A stretch of 64,000 nt of DNA from Adiantum capillus-veneris (Eukaryota > Streptophyta > Polypodiopsida > Polypodiales > Pteridaceae), in contig CM043958.1 of the NCBI GenBank assembly GCA_014529385.2, positions 140,330,234 through 140,394,233 of the forward strand, in the 5' to 3' direction. The translations under genes were made by a program, and so were the position numbers. Below the pieces are notes generated by a model. The model made no database searches and was not told the origin of the DNA. It saw only the letters and a program-made list of their open reading frames with translations. Every line of letters starts with the position of its first letter. The first letter of the stretch is position 1. Below are positions 31,001-41,461 of the stretch, one piece after another.

Positions 31001-32536
31001 GTGTCTGTGAAGGTTTTCATGGAGGTTGGAACAGGACAGGTTCACGAAGGTGGGAGTGAGAAGAAGAGAAAGGACTTGAATGTGCAACAGATGAAAAGTG
31101 GGACTTTTCTTAGCCTATTTTCAGCCCATCTGATAGGCTTCATCAGGCACAACTTTGTCTTCCGCTGGCAAGCCCAACAATTCAAGGACTGTTTGTAGAA
31201 ATTTCCTAGCAACGTTGTAGTATCTGTTATTGACTTTGCGGAGAATTATTCCTTTAAAGTTCAGAATGAAATTCAGTCAATGCATTGGTGGTCTACCCAA
31301 GTCACAATACTTGTGCACATCACTTATTTAAGAAATGCAGTAGGTGGTACACAGAAGACGTTACACTTCTACATATCGGATGACAAGCAGCATGACACAT
31401 TGTTTGTACAACATTGTTTCTTGCTACATGACAAGTGGCTGAAAGAACGAGGACATTCTCTGCAACAACATTGGGTTTGGTCAGATGGTGTTGCTTCACA
31501 ATTCAAGGCCCGTAGACCTTACTATTTTGTGGCCAGGTACTATCAAATGACAGGCTTGCACATGATGCATAACTTCTTTGCATCCGGCCATGGAAAAGGT
31601 GAACATGATGGGGCAGGGGCAGTCATCAAGAGAACTTTGACGCATGAGGAATTGAAACCAGATGGCTGGCGTATGAAGTGTGCAGCCGATGTTGTCAACT
31701 TTTTGAAAGCAACTTTTCAGCCAAGAGAATAGTCTCAGAGGTGTAATACACAAAGAGTCTTTTGGCTTATTGGCGCGAATGAAGCGCAGCGCAATCTGCA
31801 ATGGGAATGTGAGAGAATCGTTGGCTCCCGCTCATTTCATTGTGCTGATGGCTATTCACAGGACAACTGCACCGCCATACGCTTTCGATCACTTTCATGC
31901 TTTTGTGATCCGTGTATGCGTGGGTTGTGGAGAAGATGCAAGAACAGAATGCACATTGAAGAATGGAAATATGTTTGCATCAAACCCTTGCCAGAGTCCG
32001 GGGATACAATTAGGGATGACGAATCAGATGACGAGGAGGAGGGTGGAGATTCAACATCGATTCCGATGAGCCAAGTGTCCAACCTGCCACTATATGAAGA
32101 ATGCCCTGAAATGTTAAGTGGCATGTTGTCCATAGGGGATAATTTTGCAGTAAAAGCAGCTGAGGCAAACGAAGACTTCTACATTATCAAATGCACAGAA
32201 GTGTTGTACCAAACGGTGAAAGCACAAAAGGATAAGTGGCATAACAAAATTGTTAGAGGAGGGAAGGTTGTTGAAGGCTTTTTTTATGGCCAAGTTGAAG
32301 GAAAAGCTGATACATACCGGCTATTGGATCACACATCTCCGGTAATGATCTACTCACATCTTGTTAGGGCCATACGTTTCCCGATAGAGCCTATTGCAGG
32401 ATCCCTAGGTCAAATTTTACAATACAAGTTGTCTATTGAAGTATATGAGAGGATATACAATAGCATGCCATATCATGATGGGAGAGTGACGAAGGTGCGT
32501 CCATGTTACTTGAGGGCAATGAGAAGCCCTGATTGA
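28018..32536 (+). CDS. transposase of an unassigned DD(D/E) family, two exons, four in-frame stops
   Basis: Exon 1 is 28018-28914 and exon 2 is 30575-32536. The join is in phase, with a 1.66-kb intron (GT 28915, AG 30574), giving 953 codons including the stop. Residues 11-58 are four 12-residue repeats (GDAQNLSFDDIE type). Exon 1 then has the VSPNKKDICKMRI and HLLEES motifs. Exon 2 starts VELYQRFKKAHP, followed by Cys/His-rich putative zinc sites (NTCCCVVH, CTCSVCC, CLMGDCSQC). The catalytic core is inferred as Asp519 (VIDFAENYSF), Asp603 (VWSDGVASQF) and Glu642/Asp644 (HGKGEHDGAGAVIKR), an RNase H-fold pattern. I know this pattern from uncharacterised transposon proteins in animals and protists. 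TAA 28558, TAG 28912, TAG 31196 and TAG 31730 interrupt it without any frameshift. The element position and the diverged copy at 41.5 kb support the transposase call. Confidence 0.8.
28915..30574 (+). repeat. intron filled with 21-bp tandem repeats in about 400-bp higher-order units
   Basis: From about 29020 to 30330 the intron is an array of 21-bp monomers of the form AGTACCAAATCCTAGCTATCG. Distinct monomer orders recur about every 400 bp (for example 'cctagctatcgagtgccaaagcc' types at about 29048, 29449 and 29867). Because the monomer is a multiple of three, false open frames encoding EYQ-type repeats appear. The motif also occurs at the donor site (TAG|GTACCAA). At 30340-30480 the sequence changes to the 'gttgaacttgggtgcac' repeats also found at 32.7-33.1 kb. 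Confidence 0.9.
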
Positions 32537-32589
32537 ACAACTGAATCCGGTAGTCAATAGTACCAAATCTGGTAGTCAACAGTACCAAG

Positions 32590-33120
32590 TGTATTCCGCA
32601 CTATGTGCTTTTTAGTGACTGAGTCAACTTGATTTTTTGGCCCTGAGCTTTATCTGTTCTCTCTATCTAGTTCTGTGTTGGTATGTTACCTTTCATTACA
32701 TTACTGTTTCAGTTGTCCTCACCATATGTGCATTTGGTACATTTTGGTACTGTTGAACTTGGGTACTTCTCTGTCCACTATTACAGTACCAAATTTGGTA
32801 CTGTTTGGTACTGTTGAACTTGGGTGCACGTGTGTCCACTATTCTAGTACCAAATTGGAACTGCTTGAACTTGCTGTATCACTTATGGTTTACTTTATTG
32901 CTCTATCTGGTTCTGTGTTGGTATGTTACCTTTCATTACATTACTGTTTCAGTTGTCCTCACTATATCTCTACTTTTTGGTACTGTTGAACTTGGGTGCA
33001 CGTCGGTCCACTATTACAGTACCAAATTTGGTACTTTTTGGTACTGTGTTGAACTTGGGTGCACTCCTGTCCACTATTACAGTACCAAATTTGGTACAAT
33101 TTGGTACTCCTTGAACTTGC
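32590..33120 (+). repeat. repeat downstream of the transposase, inverted copy in intron 4 of the accessory gene
   Basis: The segment about 32590-32760 (TTAGTGACTGAGTCAACTTG, a CT-rich stretch, 'gttgtcctcac') is repeated in inverted orientation at about 34475-34640. Within 32750-33110 the unit 'ttggtactgttgaacttggg...ccactattacagtaccaaa' recurs three to four times. There is no gene in 32537-33430. Confidence 0.85.
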
Positions 33121-33430
33121 TGTATCACTTATGGTTTACTTTATTTCTTTGTATTTTTCAGTTTGTCTATTCGTATTTGATACGACCACCTTGAGCAATG
33201 TCTAGAACTACATTGATAACATGAAAGGTATGCCAAACATAGATGCTATCTGCCTCAAAAATTAAAATGTTGGTCAACCTGGTTAGCTCCTAGAGGTTTC
33301 AACAGAATTAGTCAGGGGTTTCAACAGTAGAAATCAAGATACCAAGACAGTCTGAACAAGAGAAGTGGTTTTCCATTATGTATAGTATCGGGTTACAAAA
33401 TTCCACTATTTACATGATTATGGCAATCTG

Positions 33431-36400
33431 CTACCTCGGGGGATCAAATTTATAGGAGTACCCCTCCATCTGTATGAAGTAATCAGTAATGTACCCAGAA
33501 ATATTGTCTTCAGTGTCAAAGACTGGGTTTTTGCGAGTGTACGCTGTTGGGTACCGATCCCTTATCCACCCGAGCAACCAAGGCGAAACAAAATCCAGCA
33601 AGTGAAACGGGTAATCGGTTCCTACTACCATGGGATCGTATGATCGGATTGCCATACAGTTTTCATAGTCATTTTTAAGAGACTTGTATCTACAATCATC
33701 TACAAGAATAGTGTTGCTGGCATCGTACTTCGGGTGCCTTTCCCACAGCGTCCGTAGCTTCTTCAAGAAAATGGGCTTATCGTGTTTGGGCACAACCGGC
33801 ACCTCCGACAAACGGGCCCGCCATATTTCACAGTCCTCTTGGGAGAGAATATCTTCTAAATCCAAAAAACGAGGTAAGAGGTATGCGTAACTTATGTTCT
33901 ACAACATTCAAAGCGGGCATGCTTTACCTGCAAAATATTTTTGCCTTCTATGGTTTGGGAAGCACGCGTTCACCATGTGTAACAGTTTTTCCCTTCTACA
34001 GCAGGACCACAACACTAGGCTGGCTTTCTGTTTAAGCCGTAAGATGAACTGCTCCGCATCCGGCCTTACAAGACAAATTAAATTCCCTCCGAGATGGACT
34101 ACCCATGGCGTGTGCTCCTTTGGCAGGCACTCAAGTTCCTCAGGGATTTCGCTGCAGCTGGTTAGTAGCACGCCATTAAGATCAAGCACAATCATCCGCC
34201 CGCGTCTAGCAGCCACATCAGGCTGCAACAATGTGCTTGCTGGTGTCGCGTCTAGCCACCAACTTACTACATTACCAACAAATATAATGAGTAGGGACAA
34301 ATACACAGTGCAAACATCATATCTAAAACAGAAAACTGGTCCAAAAACTACCAAATTTGGTACTGTATTGCACAAGTGATAAGGACTATCCGAAATCGCA
34401 AGTTCAAGAAGTACCAAATTGGTACTGTAATAGTGGACAAACGTGCACCCAAGTTCAACAGTACCAAAAAGTACCAAATTTGGTACTGTAATGCACATAT
34501 AGTGAGGACAACTGAAACAGTTATGTAACGAAAGGTAACATACCAACACATAACTAGATAGAGAGAAAAGATAAATCTCAGGGCCAAAAAATCAAGTTGA
34601 ATCAGTCACTAAAACGCACAAAGTGTGGAATACAATAGATTCTCACTGGCTATAGTTTGCATGCATAGGATAATTGATCACGGGCGCGATTGCGCTTCTT
34701 TCTCTGCAAACAGAAAAGTTCCTGTAGGGTCACGGAATCAGGTGAATCACCTCTCCACTTCGAAACAGCATCGGTAGCAGTAGAGTCAACGCCCCCGTCG
34801 GTGCTGTCCACAACAATATCATTCGCAAGTACTTCTTCCTGCTCATCCTCAGCCTCCCTCCGATCTTTGTTGCCTTCCGACCCCTCTTTGACCTCCCCTT
34901 CACTCCCGTTTGTGGTTTCCACCCCCTCCCCAACACCCCCCTTTGTGGGTTCTTCCTCTCCCTTCTTGACCGTTGCTTCATCGAGCTTTGTGTTGGCAGC
35001 ATCCTGGCTTTCCTCCGCATCCAGCTCCACAACAACAAGGACTTCACCTTCCTCCTTGTCCTTGGTCTTTTTACCATCTCTGGCCTCCTCCTCAATTTTC
35101 CTTTCGCTGTCACCCGTCTTTTTATCATCTCTGGCCTCCTCCTCACTTTTACTTTCGCTGTCACCTGTTGCCTCACATCTTTGTCCCGTCACATTGTCTT
35201 TCCCTACAGAATTACCTTGCTTCAGATCGTGGAGAACATCTGATATCTCCCTTGTCAGCTCATCCACGTCCCATATTCGACTTGCAGCCGACTTTGTGGC
35301 ATGCTGGTCAGCAACTGCAGCATCCTGCTCCTCTGCAAACACAAAGAAAGACAGCACATACTAACTTGTATGAAAACCTCACTGAGTTGCAAGTGCGCAT
35401 ATGTATTCAAAAATGCACACATACTTACTCTTGACAACTTGAAGCCCACTGGCCCAGGACTTTGCCAAATCAGAGATTACCATATTACAACCCGGCTTGA
35501 CACACTGATCCGTGCTTTGTAACAAAGCACTGAAGCACAAGGGATGATACTGGTGTCGGCACTCTAGCATGAAGGTTCCAACTACATGTGCGCACTCCAA
35601 GGGCTCACCGCATGCAACACACATACCAAACACCGGGATCACATTTACCAAATCATTAACCTGGGGCCTAGGATATAGTAGGAACCTCTTCCCAAGCCTG
35701 ATATTAGACAACATCTCCTTCACAAATAGGGTATGCTCTTGACCTTCCTTCCATTTTTTCTCTAGAGTGTCATACTCAGCCTGTTGACAACCAGCGGTCC
35801 CAATTAGTTTCAAAAACTACCAAGAAGTCATACCGAGACTGGTACTTCTAAGTACTGTACTACGAAACAGAACCCAAACTACCAAAACCACCAAAACTAC
35901 CAAAAACTACCAAACTCAGGAATCATATAGTACCAAAAACATATAAATACCCTCAATGCAGAACTAAACTACCCAAACCTTATCAAAACTACCAAAAGCC
36001 ACTTTTTGCAGCACTTTCAAATAGTACCTAAAAGTACCAAAACTACCAAAATCAAACTACCAAACAAGCTTTTTTCATCACTCTCAAATAGTACCTAAAC
36101 GTACCCAAAACTACCAAAGAAGCTTTTTGCAGCACTTTCAAATAGTACCTAAAAGTACCCAAAACTACCAAAATCAAACTACCAAACAAGCTTTTTGCAG
36201 CACTTTCAAATAGTACCTAAAAGTACCAAAACTACCAAAATTGAACTACCAAACCCACTTTTTGCAGCACTTTCAAATAGTACCCAAAAGTACCAAAACT
36301 ACCAAATCAAACTACAGAAGTCACTTTTTGCAGCACTTTCAAATAGTACCTAAAAGTACCAAAAGTACCAAAACTCCCAAAATCAAATTTCAAATAGTAC

Positions 36401-38480
36401 CAAAACAACCAAAACTACCAAGACTACCAAAGAAAAACTTTTTGCAGCACTTTCAAAAACTACCAAAATTACCAAAATCAAACTACCAATTACACTTTTG
36501 TAGCACTTTCAAATAGTACCTAAAAGTACCAAAACTAGCAAAACTACCAAAGCTATCAGAATAAAACTACCATAACACCTTTTGCAGCACTTTCAGAAAG
36601 TACCTTAAAGTACCAAAACTTCTTCATAGTAACAGAAATACCAAACCATAAGACAGAAGGAAACCATAAACTACCTAGAATAAAAACAGTTCTACCATGA
36701 GTACCTAATACTACCAATCCCACCAAACCAAGCATAAACAGTTCTATCAAAGGTACCTAACACTACCAATCCCACCAAACCAAGCATTAACAGTTCTACC
36801 AAAGGTACCTAACACTACCAATCCAACCAAACCAAGCATAAACAGTTCTACCAAAAACTCCCAAAACTACAAGCACCTGTTGCTCTAGAATCTCCTTGTC
36901 GAGCAATGATGTATCTTCACTAATTCCGTATCGACGTAGCATCCTTCGACTGGCAGCCAAATCAGATTCTATCACATTGATTTCTGCGTCATCGCCAGTG
37001 TTGGCCTCTCTGAGTGTTTCCAGTTGGGTCTCATATTCCTTGATGTCGTCCATAATCTGTTTGACAAGTTTATTGGAACCCTCTGCCCTCAAGAGTGTTT
37101 CCTTCTTCTGCTTTAGAGACATTGTCAGCTCTTTCAGCCTATCGGCTACCCCGACACATGTCCGAGGGACTCTCCCAACCATAGCTTCAAGGTCCGCAAT
37201 ATAATCAGGTGTCTTCTCCTCATGACGCTGTGGAGGGACTTTCTGTGTAGGGGGCATACTACCGACTAGCGTAAGTCGGGGCTTCTTGGTATTTGACGGG
37301 TGGCCTCCTTGGGACGCACCGTTTGCCTTTCGCCAATTCTCAACCTTCTTTTCCAAGCCTCTTGGTCGGGAGGAACACATGTTGAGTACACTCTCACCAA
37401 ACCTGGCCCATGCAACCCTATGGCCCGCAGGGTCCTTTGTGGCTGCATGACACTTCTCATATGCAAAACAACGGGCAAATTTTGTAGTGATCTCCCCACA
37501 TGATGGTGGGGCTTGGTACACCTTATGGAACAGGAACCTGCATTCATCCTGAAGCCGTGGTTGCACGTGATTTAAGTAAATCTTTATCTTCTTCTGGCTG
37601 GAATGCCTGAATACAGTGAGCCACTGGTCATCGGGGATGTCATCTTTTGTAAGATCCTTTGGTAGCACCCCCTCCATGCTCAAACCATACTCATCATGAA
37701 GCTCTTGTGCTGTATAGCAGAACTTTGTCAAGATAGGGTACTCCTCCATCTTGTTTTTTCCTGCGATGTGGAAACAACACGCAAGTAAAGACATGCCTTC
37801 ATTATATGCCTCATTTCAGTTGTGGAAAACAAAACACATGGAATGAAATGAATGTATGTCATTCAGGTGACAATTGCAAAATTCAGTTGTGTACAAAGCC
37901 AATTTTGGTTGTGGTTAGTATCAAATTTGGTACTGGTTAGTACCAAATTTGGTTATGCTGACATCCCTACTGAGCTTCAACTTTGTGCTATGCTCATGCA
38001 CAACATATACTGATTTTTTCACTTGCATGCATGCAAGTTAGCAATCAAAAGAGCAGCTTATACATGTAACTTTGTAACTTTCCTAAACCCTAAATTCCTA
38101 AGAAGATCCCAAACATGCACATGTACTTGCTGCATGCAAAAAAAGCAAATGCAGACCTCATCAGATAAAAGACAAACAGAAGCTTGCATGCATGGAAAAG
38201 AAAATGGTAAATCACCAGAAAACGCACAGCTCTCATAGCACCTACCTTTAGATGTTGTAGATGACCGTGGAGTCTCATCATCGGCAAAAAGAGGCCCAGG
38301 CTTAAATGAAGTCTCCATGGACACAGCAGGTTTCTCCCTCTCCACAAAGGAGCCCCCCTTGCTAGCCCTCGTATTTGGGGTGTCGATGTTCCGAGGGGAT
38401 TTTGCATCCATTGTCCTCTTCTTCTTTTTCCCATTGTCCGGTGACGCTTTGGCTGCTGATTTCCTCGTTGGCGTCCTCAT
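33431..38480 (-). CDS. transposon accessory protein: coiled coil, RING-like, acidic linker, FCP1/HAD-like; six exons
   Basis: I join six minus-strand exons: 38480-38246, 37760-36877, 35780-35429, 35332-34647, 34222-33928 and 33855-33431. All have GT-AG introns and phases agree (959 codons including the stop). The start is MRTPTRKSAAKA with a basic Lys/Arg tail. Residues about 80-300 are unrecognised, and about 265-370 is a coiled coil. Residues 427-471 hold a RING-like Cys/His cluster (CVACG, CRHQYHPLC, CVKPGC). Residues about 500-700 are very acidic and repetitive. From residue 720 there is an FCP1/HAD-like domain: VLDLNGVLL (Asp733, with Asn735 where a second Asp is usual), LVLWSC, KPIFLKKLRTLWE and NTILVDDCRYK. 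This resembles plant proteins with the 'LDxNGLL' FCP1 homology domain. A TAG at 34650-34652 (codon 718) sits two codons before the end of exon 4. Phosphatase activity is uncertain because of the Asn. Confidence 0.78.
35781..36876 (-). repeat. intron with about 67-bp tandem repeats
   Basis: Intron 2 of the accessory gene is built from units such as 'ctttttgcagcactttcaaa' plus 'tagtacctaaaagtacc' and 'aaaactaccaaa'. These recur at about 36002, 36068, 36122, 36189, 36256, 36324 and further. The motif overlaps the GTACCAAA motif of the transposase intron. Confidence 0.88.
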
Positions 38481-38580
38481 CTTCCTGATTGTGAGTAGCC
38501 GGGGAGCTTGTTACCTACAACTGTAGTGGTTTGCAGAAGGCGATGTAGTAAGAGAGCAAGGCCGAAGCTGGAAAATGTGT

Positions 38581-38805
38581 TGAGCAATTGCGCCACTCAC
38601 AAACGCAGTCTGTGATGGGACTTTTGGCACGGTTTCAAAACACCACTCCCATTACTTATTGCCCCACCCACGTTTTCTTTCACGGAAAGTTTAAATCATA
38701 CAAATTTCCCTCCTACCATTCTTTAACATAGATGAAAAAAAAGGTTCCCTCCAAAGTGTGGACATATGTAGAAGTACCAACCACGTAGAAGCACAATAGG
38801 TCCTT
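38581..38805. other. right subterminal region of the transposon
   Basis: Non-coding sequence upstream of the accessory gene. It holds one AAGTACCAACC motif close to the terminal repeat and presumably the gene's promoter. No TATA box is clearly visible. Confidence 0.4.
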
Positions 38806-38835
38806 TTTTTGTACCACCAAACCATGCTTTCACCC
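38806..38835 (-). repeat. right terminal inverted repeat
   Basis: The complement of the left end: TTTTTGTACCACCAAACC then ATGCTTTCACCC. The target duplication ATGT(G) follows at 38836. Confidence 0.92.
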
Positions 38836-40753
38836 ATGTGTTTGTGGAAGATTCTGTTCAACCTTTGTTGTCATGTACTAGAGATAGTAATGCAAGCTCA
38901 GAGGACACTTATGACAATATATTGCCTCTTCTCAGTGGTGGAAGTTTGAATGTAAATTAAAATGAGGCAAATGTACAGCCTATGGGGGTTTCTGAAAATG
39001 TTACATATCAGCCTATTAATGATGAACATGTACATGATGTACTTGATGATGAGGAAAGGGCTGAAAATGAGCAGGCTAGAGGTATGCCAAAATGATTGGT
39101 GCACACTTTGTGTGATAGTAAATTGGATGCAACTTTGTCTAGTCGTACTCATTTAGGTTCTCACCATGCCTCTTATGCATTAGATTGTTATGATTTGGCT
39201 GTCTCTAGCTTATGTGATATAGAGGAACCTCTATCTTTTGATGAAGCACAGAATTCAGAATATTGGATGGCTACCATGCAATCAGAATATGATGCACTTA
39301 TAGAAAATGACACATGGACTTTATGTGATTTGCCTCCTTGCAAAAAGGCCATTGGTGCAAAGTGGGTTTACCAGTTGAAACGCAAGCCGGATGGTGAGGT
39401 TGATCGCCATAAGGCTTGACTTGTTGCAAAAGGCTATGCACAACAGAAAGGCATAGATTATGAAGAAACTTTTGCTCCCACTTTTTATATGACTATTGTT
39501 CGTTATGTGCATTGGCATCTCATTTTGGTTGGGATGTACATCAATCCAATGTTGTTACTGCTTTCTTGAATGGTGACATTTTTGAGGAAGCCTATGTAAT
39601 GGAGCCTCGCAGTTTTTTCAAGAAAGAACAAGAGGACAAAGTGTACAGATGTAAGAAGGCTGTGTATGGGTTGAAGCAATCTCCTTGTGCTTGTGGTATG
39701 TGAAAGCTAACACTCATTTGGTCAAACGAGGCTTTTGTAACAGTCCAACAGAAAGCACATTGTATGTCAAACGTGAGGGCAATGTACTTCTCATTGTTGT
39801 TCTTTTAATATGGATGATTAGAGGATCACTGGTCCCAATGAGGCACATATTGCTGAATTTAAGGCTGATTTCAATGCTACTTTCAAGATGAAATATTGGG
39901 ACTGTTGCATCATTACTTGGGCATATAGTTTAAGCAGTGTGATGGTGGTATTGCCTTGTGTCAAAAAAGTTACATAAAGACATTGGTATGTAAGTTTGGA
40001 CTTGAGGATTGCAAACCTATTGCCACTCCCATGGAAAGAGGTTTGAAGTTGAGTCTACATGATTCCAGTGTTCTTGTTGATGTCACATTTTACCAAAATC
40101 CTCTTGGCTGCATCATTTATGTATGCAACACGAGGCCGGATATTTAGTTTGCAGTCTCACAGGTCAGCACATTTATGCATAGCCCAGGGTCTAAGCATTG
40201 GCAATAAGTTAAGAGGATTTCTGGCTACTTGAGTGACACTTTACATCTTGGCTTGTTTTATACCAAGGGGGGATCATTGCCGCCAAATTTACATGATTTT
40301 TTGGACTCAAAATGGGTTGGTTGTTATGACACGCGAGTGTCCGCAAGTGGTTTTTGTTTCATGCTTGGCAATTCATGTATTTCATGGTTGAGCAAGAAGC
40401 AGCTACTGACTGTGGCCACTTCCAGTTGTGAAGTTGAGTACAAGGTAGTCTTCACAGCTACGATTGAGTGTGTATGGCTCAGATGCCTTATGGTTGATTT
40501 GGGTGTTGAATAAGACATTGCCAACATCATCTACATTGACAGTCAAAGCGCATTGGCAGTTGCGAGGAACCCAGTTTGTCATGCTCGCACAAAGCACATT
40601 GAGGTGCATTACCACTATGTCAGGGAGAGGCTCTCAACAGGAGAGATCATCTTGGCTTATGTGCCAACACAAGACAACCTTGAAGATATTTTCACAAAGG
40701 CATTGTATGATGAGAAGTTCAAATCTTTGGGCTTTCTCCCCTTTGTGGACTGA
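38836..40753 (+). pseudogene. Ty1/copia reverse transcriptase-RNase H, right part of the interrupted element
   Basis: It starts VFVEDSVQPL, continuing the frame cut at 27606. Copia motifs in order: NDTWTLCDLPPCKKAIGAKW (about 39310-39365), LVAKGYAQQKGIDYEETFAP (about 39420-39480), VVTAFLNGDI, KAVYGLKQSP (about 39655), CNSPTESTLYVK, then IKTLVCKFGLEDCKPIATPM (about 39970), TRPDI and a copia RNase H with HARTKHIEVHYHYVRE (about 40580-40620) and LEDIFTKAL. Many frameshifts and stops (for example at 39416 and around the expected YVDD at about 39810) make it inactive. This decay is much heavier than that of the transposon inserted in it. Confidence 0.92.
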
Positions 40754-40816
40754 TCCTGTCCTCAGGGCATGGCACTTGCCTTTACTCTTCATGCTGGCCC
40801 TCGTTCAATGCATCAC

Positions 40817-41045
40817 TCCTAGGGGGGATTTTTCACCATATACATGTGGTAGTGATATGTGTGAACACAATAGGACCATCAGGGAATTTTTCCCCTCTTT
40901 GGGAGGTTTTCCCCCCCGTGCATTCTATATACGCCCATCACTCTAGGGCTATCTATCTTTCCATTGAACAATGTCTATTGTGTGCCTTGAGCTTCCTTTG
41001 TCTTCTCCAAGATGTGTGAGTTTCCTTGAAACCCTAATTCCAATA
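40817..41045 (+). mobile_element. Ty1/copia polypurine tract and 3' LTR
   Basis: A purine tract (CTAGGGGGGAT, 40819-40829) precedes an LTR of about 215 bp. The LTR carries CCATATACATGTGGTAGTGA, TGTGTGAACACA and an end near AATTCCAATA. It is the same LTR family as the minus-strand copy at 21671-21896. Confidence 0.8.
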
Positions 41046-41461
41046 TCACCAACACATAGAGTTCTACTCAAGACACATCATGATGACCTCGTACGTGAAG
41101 TCATCACAGACAATGACTTCCTCTATCGGAACCTCATATGTTGGCTCAAAATCCGCCAAAACCTCATCAGGCAATGGCAAAAAAATATGATATTCCCAAG
41201 CCTGTACATGAGCTTTATTGATGTATCGATTTCACCTTTCATGCATGCATGCATCACAAAATCATGCCAAGTTTCTTGTTGCAAGGGAAGTTGGATCCTG
41301 CGAGTTGTCACCATGAAAAGTATGCAAAGAGGGAGATTTTTCCACAGTGGTACAATTCCACTTGACTTACCTAATCACATCCCCCTCTTTAACCTCCTAG
41401 AGCACATGGGCACATTCCCTTTCTTTTGAAGGATATGATGCAAGTGCTCCATGCGATAGGT
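41046..41461. other. no gene seen
   Basis: The stretch between the copia LTR and the decayed transposase copy. Short open frames only, and no recognisable domain. Confidence 0.4.

Larger units (their letters stand above)
27607..38835. mobile_element. complete 11.2-kb TIR DNA transposon with two convergent genes
   Basis: Terminal inverted repeats at 27607-27636 and 38806-38835 match over about 29 of 30 positions, with a core GGTTTGGTGGTACAAAAA. The element is flanked by an ATGT(G) duplication and splits a Ty1/copia frame. These three facts fix both ends to within one base. Inside are a (CT)n leader, a two-exon transposase (+, 28018-32536), a six-exon accessory gene (-, 33431-38480), and tandem arrays based on GTACCAAA in introns and between the genes. 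I cannot place it in a named superfamily: 4-5 bp duplications occur in several, and the transposase family is one I know only as uncharacterised proteins. Its in-frame stops suggest this copy is not autonomous now. Confidence 0.92.

Noticed and set aside
28018-32536. A variant genetic code with TAA/TAG as Gln, or U-to-C RNA editing of stops as in fern and hornwort organelles
   Set aside because: Neighbouring genes end at TAG/TAA normally (for example 315, 2901, 33431 region), introns show a nuclear gene, and such editing is known from organelles. Simple decay of an element explains the stops.
34690-35364. Plus-strand Ser-rich open frame of 224 codons
   Set aside because: It is the exact antisense of the acidic exon of the minus-strand accessory gene (GAG/GAA codons read as Ser/Leu/Pro).
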